64,000 nt of DNA from Halictus rubicundus (GCF_050948215.1 NC_135164.1:1121116-1185115); one strand, 5' to 3'. Positions 22,362 to 33,605 are shown, numbered from the stretch's first letter. Numbers and translations: made by a program. Notes: a model not told the origin generated them from the letters alone.

Positions 22362-24155
22362 ATGGAACTCTCCGTCGAGGAACTGCTCGCCAAGCAGAGT
22401 GAGCTGGGAAGGAAGATCAGTCGCATAACGGAGAATTTCAAAAAGTCCATCGCGCAGTCAAAGATGACCGCGGGCGACGTCCAGTCCAGGCTCCAACGTC
22501 TCGAGGACTACTGGTCGGCGTTCCAACGGAATCACGATGTCCTGACTCTTCGACATCGGGACACGATCAAGGGTTCCGATTACATGAAGCAGGAATTTGC
22601 AGACGCGGTGGAGGAAGCGTACATGGAGCAAAGGGGTCGGCTGCTCGATCTCGCACGTCAGTTCAGCGAGGTAGGCTCACAATCCCGGGCGAAGGCTCCC
22701 TCCAACGCGAGTGAAACCAAGGAAGGAGCGAGCGCTGGTTCAGCCCCATTGCCGCGAATGCAGCTGCCAGAATTTCACGGCGAATACGTTGAGTGGCCAG
22801 CTTTCAAAGATTTGTTCACGTCAATCGTGGACAGGAATCCCCAGCTCAGTAAGGTGGATCGTCTGCACTATCTGAAAGTGAGTCTTCGAGGCGCGGCCGC
22901 CGATCTCGTGAAGGACCTGGCAACGACAAACGAGAATTACAACCGAGCTTGGACAATTCTCAAGGAACAATACGAGAACAAGAGAATTCTCGTGCGATCG
23001 TGCCTCGACCGACTTGCCTCGCTCCCCAAGATGAGAGAGAGCTCCGCACGTGAGATCGCCAACATTCACCAGGGCATCTCATCAGTGGTGAACACGCTGG
23101 ACGGGTTGGGAAGGCCAATCAACAAATCTGAGGATTGGTTTGTCTATTCAGTGGTGCGTTTATTCGATCCGGTGACTCGGGAGAAATGGGAGGAAAGAGT
23201 TACCAGCAGCAACGATCCGCCATCCTTCGACACACTGAGAGACTTCCTCACGAAGCGGAGGCAGCAGTTAGAGGCGTCGCCGGAAGCAGCATCGGTGAAG
23301 CCAGCCCTGGGAATTAGCCGCAATCAGGGTAGAAGCACAGAACATCGCCAGAACTTTGGAGAATCTGCTGGCAAGGGGACGACGAAGAGCGTTAGAGCCC
23401 ACCATGCACAGAAAGGGCAGAAGACCACGTGCGCGAAGTGTAGCAAGGAACACTACCTGATGCAGTGTCCCGAGTACAAGGCACTCCCCCCAGCAGAGCG
23501 ACGCGGGCAGGTGGAGAAGCTTCACCTTTGCTACAACTGCCTCGGAAAACATGCCCTGGCAGCCTGCCCGTCCACCAAAAGCTGCATGACCTGCGGAGAG
23601 AAACGCCATTCGTCACTCCACGATGCATATCGCGACAGCCTATCAATGTCCAAGACAGCTCATCTTACCCTGGACTGCCGGAACTCAGCGGGCAAGGTGC
23701 TGCTCGCCACAGCAATGGTCCAAGTGGCAGACAAGTTCGGTCGAAGGCATGTGGTTCGTGCCCTCATCGACCAAGGTTCGGAGGTATCGATGATGACTGA
23801 GGCACTGGCGCAGCGATTGCAGCTCCCAAGAACCACCTCGTTGGTGGATATCTTCGGGGTCGGAGGGCAGCAGCTTGCTCGAGCACGGGGTCGAATCAAC
23901 CTGGACATCTCGTCCAGCAGGGGCGACACCATCAAGGTCTCGGCGATCCTGCTCCCAAAGCTGACCGGATATGCTCACAGCAGCCTAGCACAGCCAAGAT
24001 CCTGGAAACACCTACAGGGGCTGGAGCTGGCGGACCCATTACCGGCAAAGGCGTCGCCCATCGAAGTCCTTCTGGGCGCCGACGCCTACCCTGCAATAGT
24101 GTTGGAAGGAGTGAGAAAGGGTGCTCCAGACGAACCTATAGGACAACTGCCATAA
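22362..24155 (+). CDS. BEL/Pao gag-protease region
   Basis: 597 codons. The N-terminal third is helical. Residues about 130-310 match the DUF1759 gag region (MQLPEFHGEYVEW, DRLHYLKVSLRG, AWTILKEQYENK). Zinc-binding cysteines start at about residue 357 (CAKCSKEHYLMQC) and 390 (CYNCLGKHALAAC). The retropepsin-type A17 protease (DUF1758-like) has its catalytic Asp near residue 470 (ALIDQGSEVSMM). The frame ends at TAA 24153-24155 and is in phase with the pol frame beginning at 24189. The TAA lies in a short CCATNN triplication, so it could be a secondary lesion. A natural stop with readthrough cannot be excluded. Confidence 0.95.
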   Translation: MELSVEELLAKQSELGRKISRITENFKKSIAQSKMTAGDVQSRLQRLEDYWSAFQRNHDVLTLRHRDTIKGSDYMKQEFADAVEEAYMEQRGRLLDLARQFSEVGSQSRAKAPSNASETKEGASAGSAPLPRMQLPEFHGEYVEWPAFKDLFTSIVDRNPQLSKVDRLHYLKVSLRGAAADLVKDLATTNENYNRAWTILKEQYENKRILVRSCLDRLASLPKMRESSAREIANIHQGISSVVNTLDGLGRPINKSEDWFVYSVVRLFDPVTREKWEERVTSSNDPPSFDTLRDFLTKRRQQLEASPEAASVKPALGISRNQGRSTEHRQNFGESAGKGTTKSVRAHHAQKGQKTTCAKCSKEHYLMQCPEYKALPPAERRGQVEKLHLCYNCLGKHALAACPSTKSCMTCGEKRHSSLHDAYRDSLSMSKTAHLTLDCRNSAGKVLLATAMVQVADKFGRRHVVRALIDQGSEVSMMTEALAQRLQLPRTTSLVDIFGVGGQQLARARGRINLDISSSRGDTIKVSAILLPKLTGYAHSSLAQPRSWKHLQGLELADPLPAKASPIEVLLGADAYPAIVLEGVRKGAPDEPIGQLP

Positions 24156-24188
24156 CCATGGCCATATGGCACAACGGCCATAACCGGG

Positions 24189-27100
24189 ATGGCCGGTCCC
24201 ACCACCGCCTCTTTGCACGCCCAAGTGCACCAGGCGATAGTCGGTGAGCCTCTGAGTACGCTGGTGCGAAGGTTTTGGGAGCAGGAGGAGCTGCGGGACG
24301 CGCACACCACCCTGACAGCCGAGGAGCGGGAATGCGAGGACCACTACGCAGCAACCCACTCACGCACGCCCGAAGGTCGCTATCAGGTGAGGCTCCCTTT
24401 TCGAAAAGCAGGTGTCATCTCTCCAGGGTCCAGGACAGCAGCATGGCGGGCGCTCCGACGAATGGAGCAACGTTTCGAAAGGGAGGAGGACTTCAGGAGG
24501 CTCTACGGCGACTTCCTGAGGGAATACGAGACGTTGGGCCACATGTCGCCTGCCAGCGAACCACCATCTGGACAAGCAGCCCACTACTTACCTCACCATG
24601 GGGTCCTGAAACCGACCAGCACCACGACGAAGTTGAGGGTGGTGTTTAACGGCTCCTGGTCCTCGCCGGCGCAGTTGTCGCTCAACGACTGCCTCCACGT
24701 GGGCCCAAACCTTCTGCCACTCCTCGCCGACACGCTTCTGAGGTGGAGGAAGCACCAATTCGTCGTCACAGCCGATATCACAAAGATGTATAGGCAGATC
24801 CTAATACACCCAGACGATCGGGATCACCAGAGAATCCTGTGGAGGGACAGCGCCGCGAAACACGTGAGTGAATATCAACTCAACACAGTCACTTACGGTT
24901 TGTCATGTGCTCCCTACCTAGCGGTGAAGACGCTGCGACAGCTGGCAGACGACGAAGGCAGACGGTTTCCAGTCGGCGCGCAAGCACTCCGCCACGATTC
25001 CTATGTCGACGACATTCTGACGGGTGCAGACACCATCCCCGCCTTGAAGGAAGCCGCAGCACAACTCCAGCAGCTCTGCATGGCGGGCGGCTTCCCGTTG
25101 CAGAAGTGGGCAACCAACGCGGCCGACCTGCAGGTTTCCCTGGAACCAAACCGGGACGAGTCCCCCCGGCCAACACCAGATCCGAAGGCCCAGGGAGAAT
25201 CAAAAATGTGGACGGATTCCACGCACGCCACACTCGGTCTCCAATGGTCACCACGCTCTGATTGCTTCCAGTTTGTAATTGTAGACGACCATGCTCAACC
25301 AGTCACCAAGCGAGGAGTGGTGTCCAGAGCAGCCCAACTGTTTGATCCGTTAGGATGGCTCACCCCTGTCGTGGTCCGAGCCAAAATAACCATCCAAACG
25401 ACGTGGTTGTTGGCGCTTGGTTGGGACGACCCGCTGCCGACTGCACTGGCGAACGACTGGGAGAGCCTCTGCGCCGAACTGAAGCAGCTCGAAGAGGTGA
25501 GGGTACCACGGCGACTGCTGCATGACACCAATCCAACAAGGAGGGAATTCCACGGTTTTGCCGACGCCTCAGAACGCGCATACGGAGCAGTCGTCTACCT
25601 GCGAGAACAAAATGCAGAGGGTCAATGGACTGTCAATCTAGTGGCGGCCAAGAGCAGGGTGGCACCACTGCACCAGGTGTCACTACCACGGCTCGAGCTC
25701 TGCGCAGCGCACCTGCTCGCTCGCCTGATCCAACACACGGTTGCCACACTGCAGCTCGCGGACACCGCCGTACACCTGTGGTCTGACTCCACGGTAGCAC
25801 TAGGATGGATCCAAGCCCATCCCACAAAGTGGAACACCTACGTGGCTAACCGAGTTGCAGATATCCAGCGCAGGGTTCCAGAAGCGCAGTGGCACCACGT
25901 GGCTGCTATTGACAACCCAGCGGACTGCGCCTCACGGGGAATGTCACCGACACAACTCCTCAGTTGGAGCCTGTGGTGGGAAGGGCCGGAGTTCCTGCGA
26001 CGAGAGGACGAACTCCCACTGGCAACAACCACGGAACACGAGCAGCTTCCAGAGGCAAGGAGAGCAGTTGTCGCAGCCACCACCAGAGGAAGCAACAACA
26101 AGGGAGACAACGACATCCTGGAACGGTTCTCCTCGTACAACAGGCTGCTCCGTGTCACAGCATGGTGTCGGCGATGGCTCAGCAGATCAAAAGGCACCTC
26201 AGCCGGGCAGTCTGCCAACGCCAGCACAAGCCAGGAAGGGCTACCACCAGCCCTCAGCGTGGCTGAGATCCTGGAAGCAGAAGAGGGTTGGATCCGCCAA
26301 GTTCAGAGGGCCGAATATGGGGTAGAACTCGCCGGACTAGCCAAAGGGCACGGCGTACCAAGAAAAAGCAGCCTCGCTGCGCTGCATCCAACGCTCGACC
26401 ACAAGGGCCTGATGAGAGTCGGAGGCAGATTGAACAAGGCACCCATACACCCTGACGAGGCGCATCCACTCATTCTTTCCCCAGACTCTCTGTTCACCCA
26501 ACTCTTAATTCAATCTGCTCACAGGAAAACACTGCATGGTGGCGTACAGGCAACCTTGGGCACCATCCGGCAGCGATACTGGGTACCGAGGGGACGCTCC
26601 ATCGTCAAGTCCGCCATACATAGATGCGTCACGTGCACTCGGTGGGCCGTTCCAGCACGTCAGTTGATGGGAGAGCTTCCACAACATCGAGTCACACCGG
26701 CTCGACCCTTCCATGCCACAGGGGTTGACTACGCCGGGCCGATATGGATGCGAACTGCGCCGGGCCGGGGTCAGAAGGCGTATAAGGGCTTCCTGGCGGT
26801 CTTTGTCTGCATGGTCACCAAGGCCGTGCACTTGGAGGCCGTATCCAATTACTCCTCTGAGGCTTTTTTGGCCGCTTTCCGAAGGTTCATATCACGACGT
26901 GGCATCTGTGCACACCTACACAGCGACTGCGGGACCAATTTCCAGGGAGCCGACGGGGAGTTACGCCGTCTTTTCACTGCCAGCAGCCGAGAGAACCGGA
27001 GGATCAGAGACCAGATGAGCGACCTGAGGACACAATGGCATTTCAATCCACCAGCTGCACCGCACTTTGGAGGCCTGTGGGAAGCCGCGGTGAAATCAAC

Positions 27101-27623
27101 CAAGCATCACCTCCGGCGGACCATAGGAGATGCTCGGCTCACCTTCGAAGAGATGAGCACGCTACTCACCCAGGTGGAGGCCTGCCTCAACTCAAGGCCA
27201 CTGGCTGCACTTTCCGATGATCCCGCGGATCTGACCGCACTGACGCCGGGGCATTTCCTCATAGGCACGGCGTTGAATGCACTCCCGGAGCCATCGCTGC
27301 TGGATACGAGGGACAACCGACTCTCCCGGTGGCAGCTACTGTCAAAAATCCGAGATGAATTCTGGGCGAGATGGCAGCGAGAATATCTCCAAGAACTCAC
27401 CGCACGACCAAAATGGCGAGAAACGAAGGAGAACGTCGTGCCGGGCTGCCTCTGCCTGATCTCAGGGGAAAACACAGCACCCACGCAATGGCCACTCGCG
27501 CGCGTGTCGGAAACGTACCCCGGAGCCGACGGGAAGGTTCGGGTCGCGAAATTAATCACCGCGAATACCGAATTAGTGAGACCAGTCGCGAAACTAGTTG
27601 TTCTCCCGATCGACGCGCAGTAA
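24189..27623 (+). CDS. BEL/Pao pol: reverse transcriptase, RNase H, integrase
   Basis: 1,144 codons from the first ATG after the in-frame TAA. The reverse transcriptase has the catalytic YVDD at about residues 272-275. RNase H follows (LVAAKSRVAPL, LWSDSTVALGWI). The integrase zinc-binding region includes HRKTLHGG and CVTCTRW. The integrase core has GVDYAGPI, HSDCGTNF (Asp near 913) and GGLWEAAVKS (Glu). The C-terminal BEL/Pao tail includes FWARWQREYL and WPLARVSETYPG. All catalytic residues I can check are present, and no other stop or frameshift is visible. Confidence 0.96.
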   Translation: MAGPTTASLHAQVHQAIVGEPLSTLVRRFWEQEELRDAHTTLTAEERECEDHYAATHSRTPEGRYQVRLPFRKAGVISPGSRTAAWRALRRMEQRFEREEDFRRLYGDFLREYETLGHMSPASEPPSGQAAHYLPHHGVLKPTSTTTKLRVVFNGSWSSPAQLSLNDCLHVGPNLLPLLADTLLRWRKHQFVVTADITKMYRQILIHPDDRDHQRILWRDSAAKHVSEYQLNTVTYGLSCAPYLAVKTLRQLADDEGRRFPVGAQALRHDSYVDDILTGADTIPALKEAAAQLQQLCMAGGFPLQKWATNAADLQVSLEPNRDESPRPTPDPKAQGESKMWTDSTHATLGLQWSPRSDCFQFVIVDDHAQPVTKRGVVSRAAQLFDPLGWLTPVVVRAKITIQTTWLLALGWDDPLPTALANDWESLCAELKQLEEVRVPRRLLHDTNPTRREFHGFADASERAYGAVVYLREQNAEGQWTVNLVAAKSRVAPLHQVSLPRLELCAAHLLARLIQHTVATLQLADTAVHLWSDSTVALGWIQAHPTKWNTYVANRVADIQRRVPEAQWHHVAAIDNPADCASRGMSPTQLLSWSLWWEGPEFLRREDELPLATTTEHEQLPEARRAVVAATTRGSNNKGDNDILERFSSYNRLLRVTAWCRRWLSRSKGTSAGQSANASTSQEGLPPALSVAEILEAEEGWIRQVQRAEYGVELAGLAKGHGVPRKSSLAALHPTLDHKGLMRVGGRLNKAPIHPDEAHPLILSPDSLFTQLLIQSAHRKTLHGGVQATLGTIRQRYWVPRGRSIVKSAIHRCVTCTRWAVPARQLMGELPQHRVTPARPFHATGVDYAGPIWMRTAPGRGQKAYKGFLAVFVCMVTKAVHLEAVSNYSSEAFLAAFRRFISRRGICAHLHSDCGTNFQGADGELRRLFTASSRENRRIRDQMSDLRTQWHFNPPAAPHFGGLWEAAVKSTKHHLRRTIGDARLTFEEMSTLLTQVEACLNSRPLAALSDDPADLTALTPGHFLIGTALNALPEPSLLDTRDNRLSRWQLLSKIRDEFWARWQREYLQELTARPKWRETKENVVPGCLCLISGENTAPTQWPLARVSETYPGADGKVRVAKLITANTELVRPVAKLVVLPIDAQ

Positions 27624-27890
27624 TCAATGGACACGTCGATGCAGGCACACCGCGCACATGCCACGCGCATTATCCATTGACAAAACACGGCGTAGTACTG
27701 CGTAGTACGCGACACCACGTGTGAATGAGCATCGGCGGTACAGCTTGCTTACACAACGCGACAAAGTTCTCAACACCACCGAGATGCACCAAAACCACGC
27801 GAGAAATACGCGTACGAACACGTTCGGCACTGATGCACCCCGTTCGATTAATGCACGCGGGAGAAAATCGACAAGTCGAGGCGGGCGGGA

Positions 27891-28404
27891 TGTTCGAAAA
27901 CTGGCGCGCGCGAACAACACGCGGCGCGCAGGACTCGCGCGACCACACCAATCACGCGACGCACATCGCCGGGCACCAGCCACTCAGCGACACTCGGAAA
28001 TTGCGCGACACGCGAACACTCGCATGATTGGTCGTGGCCCGCTCGCGAACGTTCGGGAAAGATCGCGAACGCTCACCCGGAAGCGACAACACGCGACGAA
28101 ACATCTAGAAACATCGCGGGTATAAAAGAGGGAGAGAGCGACCGCGACCCTCTCCCCTTTTCTATCGCGCACGTGCAAGTATCAGCTGATTTCGTTACTT
28201 CATTCTTTATTCGTTCTTCTTACATCTTTATTGCGACAAACTCTTGTATCTTTCGGAGGACAAATACAGTTATTTATTGTAAATCTGGCAATCACATTCT
28301 TTCCAACTCCTGCAATCACTCCCGTTATCATTCACTCCATCTCATTTCATACTTCCATTCAAACTCCCACACTCTCGGCAAAATCAAGTCGAGAGCATCG
28401 CACA
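27891..28404 (+). repeat. 3' LTR of BEL/Pao element
   Basis: 514 bp, beginning TGTTCGAAAAC after a purine-rich tract and ending GCATCGCACA. It matches the 5' LTR throughout except the fourth base, as far as I can read. Confidence 0.95.
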
Positions 28405-28415
28405 CAGGAGAAAGG

Positions 28416-29967
28416 ATGAGTGACTTAAAAAGGAATATGAAGAGGACGAAAGAGGAGGTTAGAAAGGAATCCAACATGGAGGAAGAAGGAAGACCAACAA
28501 AAGTGATTAAAGCGGGCTTGAGATTATACCCAGTTAGTCATAGGGGGATTGCCTCTGTGTTGGTTCAAATTAAAAGGGAACACATTAGAAGAAATAATAA
28601 GGAGAATCTTATCCTTATGTCTAAGGAAGTTTTTAAGTTGAACTCTGGTGCGTACGACTTGAAGGCATGTGGCTTTAACAAAGCTGAAGTTTTCTTCTAT
28701 ACTAAAGAACAAGCGAATAGATTTACGGAAAAAATCAATGAGGAGAATGAGAATAGGGTAATGGAAGCCTTCATTCCAATCCATAAGCTGGAGAGAAAGG
28801 GGATAATAAGGGACTTTTCCTTGGACTACGATGTACAAGACACAATATTATATGCTAAATCGCCCGCTAAGATACTTTACGTGAAAAGATTGGAAAGAAG
28901 GGTAATGGGAGAGAGCAAATCTGATAGAAAGTGGATTCCTAGTGAATCAATCGTAATGACGTTTGAAGGGGACGTCATACCGGAAGAGATAAAATTATAC
29001 GGACTATATAGCGTGAAGGTTCAATGCTTCATTGAACCAGTGAGGAAATGCACTAATTGTTGGAGTTATGGGCATTCGAGGGGAAGATGTAATGGAAAAA
29101 CTAAATGCATTTGTAATGGAGAACTACATATCAAAGGGGAGGCTTGCGAGAAAGGGGACAATATAAAGAAATGCATTCATTGCAAGGAGGAGCACTTCAC
29201 CTTTAATGGACAGTGCCCAGAATTTAAGTTCAATAGACAAATTAATGAGTATAGAGCACTAAACAATGTCAGTGTGTTCCAAGCTAAAATAGCAATTAAG
29301 GAAAAATATGGAAACGTGTCTAATAATGCAAAAATGACGAGAAACTTTAGCCCAAAAATTCAGATAACTAAGGAAAACTTTCCAGAGATAAGCAAAACTA
29401 CCTTACAAAAAACATTAGAACTAAGGAGAATTGGGGGTAATGCACCAATGATAATTGGGGGTAATGATCAAACCAATGATGATTGGGGGTAATGATCAAA
29501 CTAATAATTATTGGAATAGAAGCAACCTTAAGACCTATAGTAAAACCGAAAATCCAAAACTAAAGATGATAAAATCTATCAAAAAACCAGCAGTGCAAAT
29601 TAGACTTCTCAACACAAACCTCACGGGAGAAACGTCAGGGTTCCAGAGGAAAGTAAAGGAGGTAATTTGCAGTAATAACGAAAAAGAAATAACGAAGGAG
29701 AAATATGGACTCTTATTAGAACAAAGGGAGAGAAATATGGAAAAGAATAAAGAGGCAGGAGAGGATAATACGTATCGACCAAAAACAAATGACATAAATA
29801 ATCAATATAATCCTGATGGGATTGGTAGGTTAATAGAAAATATACCTACCATAATACCTATGGACCCAACCTATAGTCAGCTGACAAATGCACAAATGGA
29901 GTTAGAGAGAGACCAGACTGATAATGATATTTATGCCAAGAATAACAATAAATATATAACTTATTAG
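28416..29967 (+). pseudogene. LINE 2 ORF1, frameshifted by a tandem repeat
   Basis: The reading frame starts at ATG 28416 (MSDLKRNMKRTKEEV). It runs to 29492, then continues in another frame at 29455-29967. The break is caused by a tandem repeat of about 30 bp (ccaatgatgattgggggtaa type, 29430-29515). Cys-His knuckles lie around 29050-29215 (CTNCWSYGHSRGRC, CIHCKEEHFTFNGQC), as expected of an RNA-binding ORF1 protein of an I/R1-group LINE. The reading frame extended upstream into the BEL/Pao LTR is spurious. Confidence 0.8.
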
Positions 29968-30457
29968 AACAAAAACTAACTAGTTATACAAAGACAATAT
30001 GAATCAGTCTATTAAAATTACTTTTTGGAATTGTAGAAGCATTAAAAGTACAAGGTCAGAAATAGAATATCTATCTAAAGGAGCGGATATAATTATATGT
30101 GCAGAATCCAGGTTGAAGCCAAAGGACCAGTTTGAATTGAACGGTTTTAGTGCTGTCAGGAAGGACAGAATAAGAAAAACAGGAGGTGGAGTTATCATGT
30201 TTATAACAAAAAGCCTAAAATACAAAATTATAGAAGTGAAATTAAAAGATGATAATACTGAAGCAATATGTATGGAAATAACTAACTTAAAACAAAAATT
30301 ACAGGTATTTGCAGTGTATAGAGCACCAGGGCAATCCCTAATAAAGAAGGATTGGGAAGAATGTATAGAAGAAATTTAAAAATTGGGGTCAGCTATAATT
30401 TTAGGAGATTTTTATGCCAGAAATGTGGCATGTAACTGTGATATATCAGATGATGCA

Positions 30458-31106
30458 TGTTTGTGCGACCCTCGAGGGTCAGTTTATTAGCTTGGACGAA
30501 GTGCCCGTCTTGCACATTTGGCAAACAAATGTTCCAAGAACGGAATCTTTACAAGGTCATTTACAACCGGGAAGGTAAAAATCACGCTTCGGGGATTAGG
30601 ACTCGGGAAGTAGTTTATTGCCCTTGCACGTGTGCTTCCCTGGTCTTCACTTCCGAAATGGCCGTTTTCACCCGTCTCCATAAAATACTTGGGTCATTGT
30701 CACGTGTCACCGGACGGGCCTTACCTGCGTTGCGCCGCCTGAGTCCGGGTTTTTCCGTCAACACGGCTTGCCAAATGTTTCCTATGCTTTTCCACCACTT
30801 TCTCTACCATCGTGGGCGTTGGCCAGTCAAGTCACCGCCCATTGACAACTCGCTTAAATATCGGTGTTTGGCAAGCGCGGGGAGATTCAGAAAATACACC
30901 GAAGTCCAAGCACTTCTCTTAAGGCCACTGTTTCGTACAGTTATTAAGACAAGAGTATCTTCTCTTGTGATAATCAATCGCGCTAAATATACAGTCCACA
31001 AAGTTTGTTTTATATTAATGTTAAATAAAGTGATTAATCTGTTACTTGTTGAACTTGGTAATCACAGCCCATACAACAAACCCTTCCCGAACAACGAAGC
31101 TGACCA
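30458..31106. mobile_element. Solo LTR, 649 bp, in LINE 2 endonuclease
   Basis: TGTTTGTGCGACC to AACGAAGCTGACCA, flanked by ATGCA at 30453-30457 and 31107-31111. Removing it with one repeat restores the LINE frame (ISDDAEM). A polyadenylation-like aataaag lies near 31023. Near its start is a perfect 14-bp palindrome gaccctcgagggtc. Confidence 0.85.
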
Positions 31107-31245
31107 ATGCAGAAATGAAAATACTGGATATTGTGGAAAAAAACCAAATGGATATTATTAATTTTAATACTAAGTCACATATCAATATAAGAAACAATAG
31201 CTTTAGTAACTTGGACCTCATATTTTCGGATCAAAAGATTACAAG

Positions 31246-31935
31246 TGTGGCGGCGACAAGCTGGCGCCACGTCTCCGCCACGTGTTTAGTTTTAAGAAAG
31301 TATGTTTGTACGAATGAATATCGGGTTGCGTGCTGCGCGATAGCGTCGAGTGGATGTTTAGATGACTGGGTCGAGTGTCGCGTAGGGTGAGTGTGTTTAG
31401 TTTAGTTAAGAGTGAATGCAGACCGTGAGAATGAAGAAAGAGGGATTGTTGTGAGGATGCGTTAGTGTTACGGTGAAATGGCTGGTTTCGCGAAGGAACG
31501 CCGTATTTCACTTTCGCGATTGAATACTTGAAGATTTCGGGAATTCGAACTTGCTTTTTATTTTGAAAGTTGGATCGGCGAGACGTGCCGTAGCAGAGGT
31601 GATCGTCGACTGCTGGGTACACGGGTTTGGGGTCTTATATATTAATGGGTAATCTTATTTGGGGTACAAAGGTTTGGGACTGTTTAATGGTTCAAAGTTG
31701 TCGGGTGCTGAATCAGTCGTGAACTTGGGCCTGGTGACGTGTTGCGAGGGTTGTTGTCTTGGTCTTATCGGGCCGTGACATTAGCGAGCGAATGGTTAGT
31801 TCGTAAGTTTAGTTCTGTAAGAGAATTCGTCGAAAGCGGACGCGCGGGCTACGCGGGTGTATCGTCCCTCTCACAATAAAACTCTAGTCGAACCACGAGC
31901 GGTACACGTTTAATTCCTGGTCACCTATCCCGACA
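31246..31935. mobile_element. Probable solo LTR, 690 bp, in LINE 2 endonuclease
   Basis: TGTGGCGGCGACA to CTATCCCGACA, located where the LINE endonuclease frame is broken between KITS and VTIHTSM. aataaaactc near 31877 is a possible polyadenylation signal. No clean target-site duplication is visible, so the ends could be off by a few bases. Confidence 0.65.
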
Positions 31936-32458
31936 GTAGTCACCATCCACACAAGCATGATGGAAGCTTATCAAGAGGAAGATCATATGGGTTCTGACCA
32001 TTTCCCATTAAGATTAGAAATTAATATAGACAAGAACATTTATAGGAAAAAGACTAATAGAGTATCGACGAAAAGGACAGATTGGGAAGGATACCAAAAG
32101 GAAATGGACTCGTTCTATGATATGTTACTAGAGTCAAATACACCTGTTCTAGATAAATATAAAAATTTTACAGAGAAAATGATTCAAGCAATTGGGAACA
32201 ATATTCCAGTCAGAAAGGAAGTGAATAACATAGTCCATAGGAATCCGGTTGTATGGTGGGATGAGGAGTGCAATAAACATGTAAGGCTGAGAAAAGCGGC
32301 CTTTAAACGATGGATATGCAACACTACATTCAATAACTGGATTTTATATAAAAAACAAACAGCAATTACCAAAAGAGCCTTACGGAAAAAAAGAAAAGGG
32401 ATAGTTTTAAGACATTTGCTGCTAAGATTAATTTTAGGACATCCTTATCATATACATG

Positions 32459-33228
32459 TGTTACGTATGGAGACGTTCTCCACGTTTATTTCGATTAGAA
32501 TTTCTAATCTCTTTTCTGAGAATGAAAATCGTCCCAACAGGCCCCTTTTATTAACGAAAGATACTGTATGCCTTCTTTATATCAAAATCTCTAGACACTC
32601 CCTTCTGGCATCCGTTAATCAATATTCTGATAGGAAATAGCCCGGATAACATTCATTAACCCCTTTCAACGAAAATCTAACTGAGGCCTGCTTTTCATTA
32701 GAAGTGACAAAAAATGTGACTGTGACCCTACGCGACATCAAATCTTAAACAGAGTACCCCTTTCATTTTCATGGTATATAAACCCATTCGTTTTCATCCT
32801 CTTTGGTTCAGTTGAGAAGCGGTTCAGTCGAGATTTAGACGCGGTTCAGTACTCGTGCAGTCACGTCGCGTCAAGTCTAGTGAGATCGGGTTAAAGTCCC
32901 TTTCGAATCAATTCGTAACCTTATAGATTCCGTTAGTTCGGTATATATTCTATTTGGCATTCAACAATCGCTATCTAACCCCGCATTGCCAGTGCGTCAA
33001 CACCGTGCATCATAGGTAACAAATTCTCAAATTGTACATTCACTTGCGACACAAACAACAACATTTGTAATTATCTTAAATCAGAATATATTTGTCTTGT
33101 TTGTTAACTCGCGTAATCTACAACCCTTAATTATTGTCCAATATCCTAATCTAATAATTGAACGTTCTCACACGATACAATCTTACCGCTCGGATTGTAT
33201 CAATTAAGATATATATAAGTTACGAGGC
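32459..33228 (+). mobile_element. LTR, left part (split by LINE 3)
   Basis: Begins TGTTACGTATGG and contains a TATA box (ggtatataaaccc near 32771). It continues at 38302-38421 and ends CTCGTAACA, giving a unit of about 890 bp with matching TGTTACG/CGTAACA ends. A reverse-oriented fragment of its last 140 bp lies at 47209-47348. The left flank is LINE 2 and the right flank a P-element gene, with no clear target-site duplication. Confidence 0.75.
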
Positions 33229-33605
33229 GGACTCGGTTAGAGGGCGTGCATGTGTGTGGAAGGTGTGAGATATAGTGTAAGAAAGTTTGCGTTTAATACA
33301 GGGAGGTGTTGTTTAAATAGGTAAATATTAGGGTAGGTAGGATTTAGAGATTGAGCAGTTAGAGTGCGAATAAAGATTTCGAAACAAACGGTAAGTTAAG
33401 CGAAGCCAGAGCGGTAGTAAAGAGGCAGAGAGGATTGAGGTTAGGACGCGCGACAACGTGACAGGTAAGGCCGGTCGGTAAAGAAGGCAGCACAGAGAAA
33501 AAAAAGTGAAAGAGAAAGAGTAAAAGTGAGTGGTAAAGAAGGTCGGTAAGGAAGGCAGCGCAGGAGAAGAAAGAAAAGTGAAACGGAAACGGAAAAGGAA
33601 AAGAT

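Larger units (their letters stand above)
21741..28404 (+). mobile_element. Full-length young BEL/Pao LTR retrotransposon
   Basis: A 6,664-bp element with 514-bp LTRs at 21741-22254 and 27891-28404, a tRNA primer site, gag-pol, a purine-rich tract at 27875-27890, and a 5-bp target-site duplication CAGGA (21736-21740 and 28405-28409). On reading, the LTRs differ at a single position (the fourth base, c versus t), which indicates a very recent insertion. It sits in the 5' leader of LINE 2. Confidence 0.97.
29999..32458 (+). pseudogene. LINE 2 ORF2, endonuclease only, split by two solo LTRs
   Basis: The endonuclease begins MNQSIKITFWNCRSI. It shows ICAESRL and GGGVIMF, then a degraded GDFxARN near 30402-30420. 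It then resumes after the first LTR (31107: EMKILDIVEKNQMD; LDLIFSDQ) and after the second (VTIHTSM; DHMGSDHFPL near 31978). A frameshift near 32398 precedes the FKTFAAKINF block. The coding sequence stops at 32458 against an unrelated LTR. The whole reverse transcriptase is absent, so this copy is inactive. Confidence 0.85.

Noticed and set aside
22821..27724. Numerous 60-200 codon frames overlapping BEL/Pao gag-pol
   Set aside because: They are out-of-frame shadows of the real gag-pol frame.
28173..28415. Extension of LINE 2 ORF1 upstream into the BEL/Pao LTR
   Set aside because: The same LTR translation occurs at 22023, so it is LTR sequence that happens to be in frame; the ORF1 start is at 28416.
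30458..31161. 234-codon plus-strand frame in the LINE 2 region
   Set aside because: It lies within the TGTTTG...GACCA solo LTR, has no homology, and removing the LTR restores the LINE frame.
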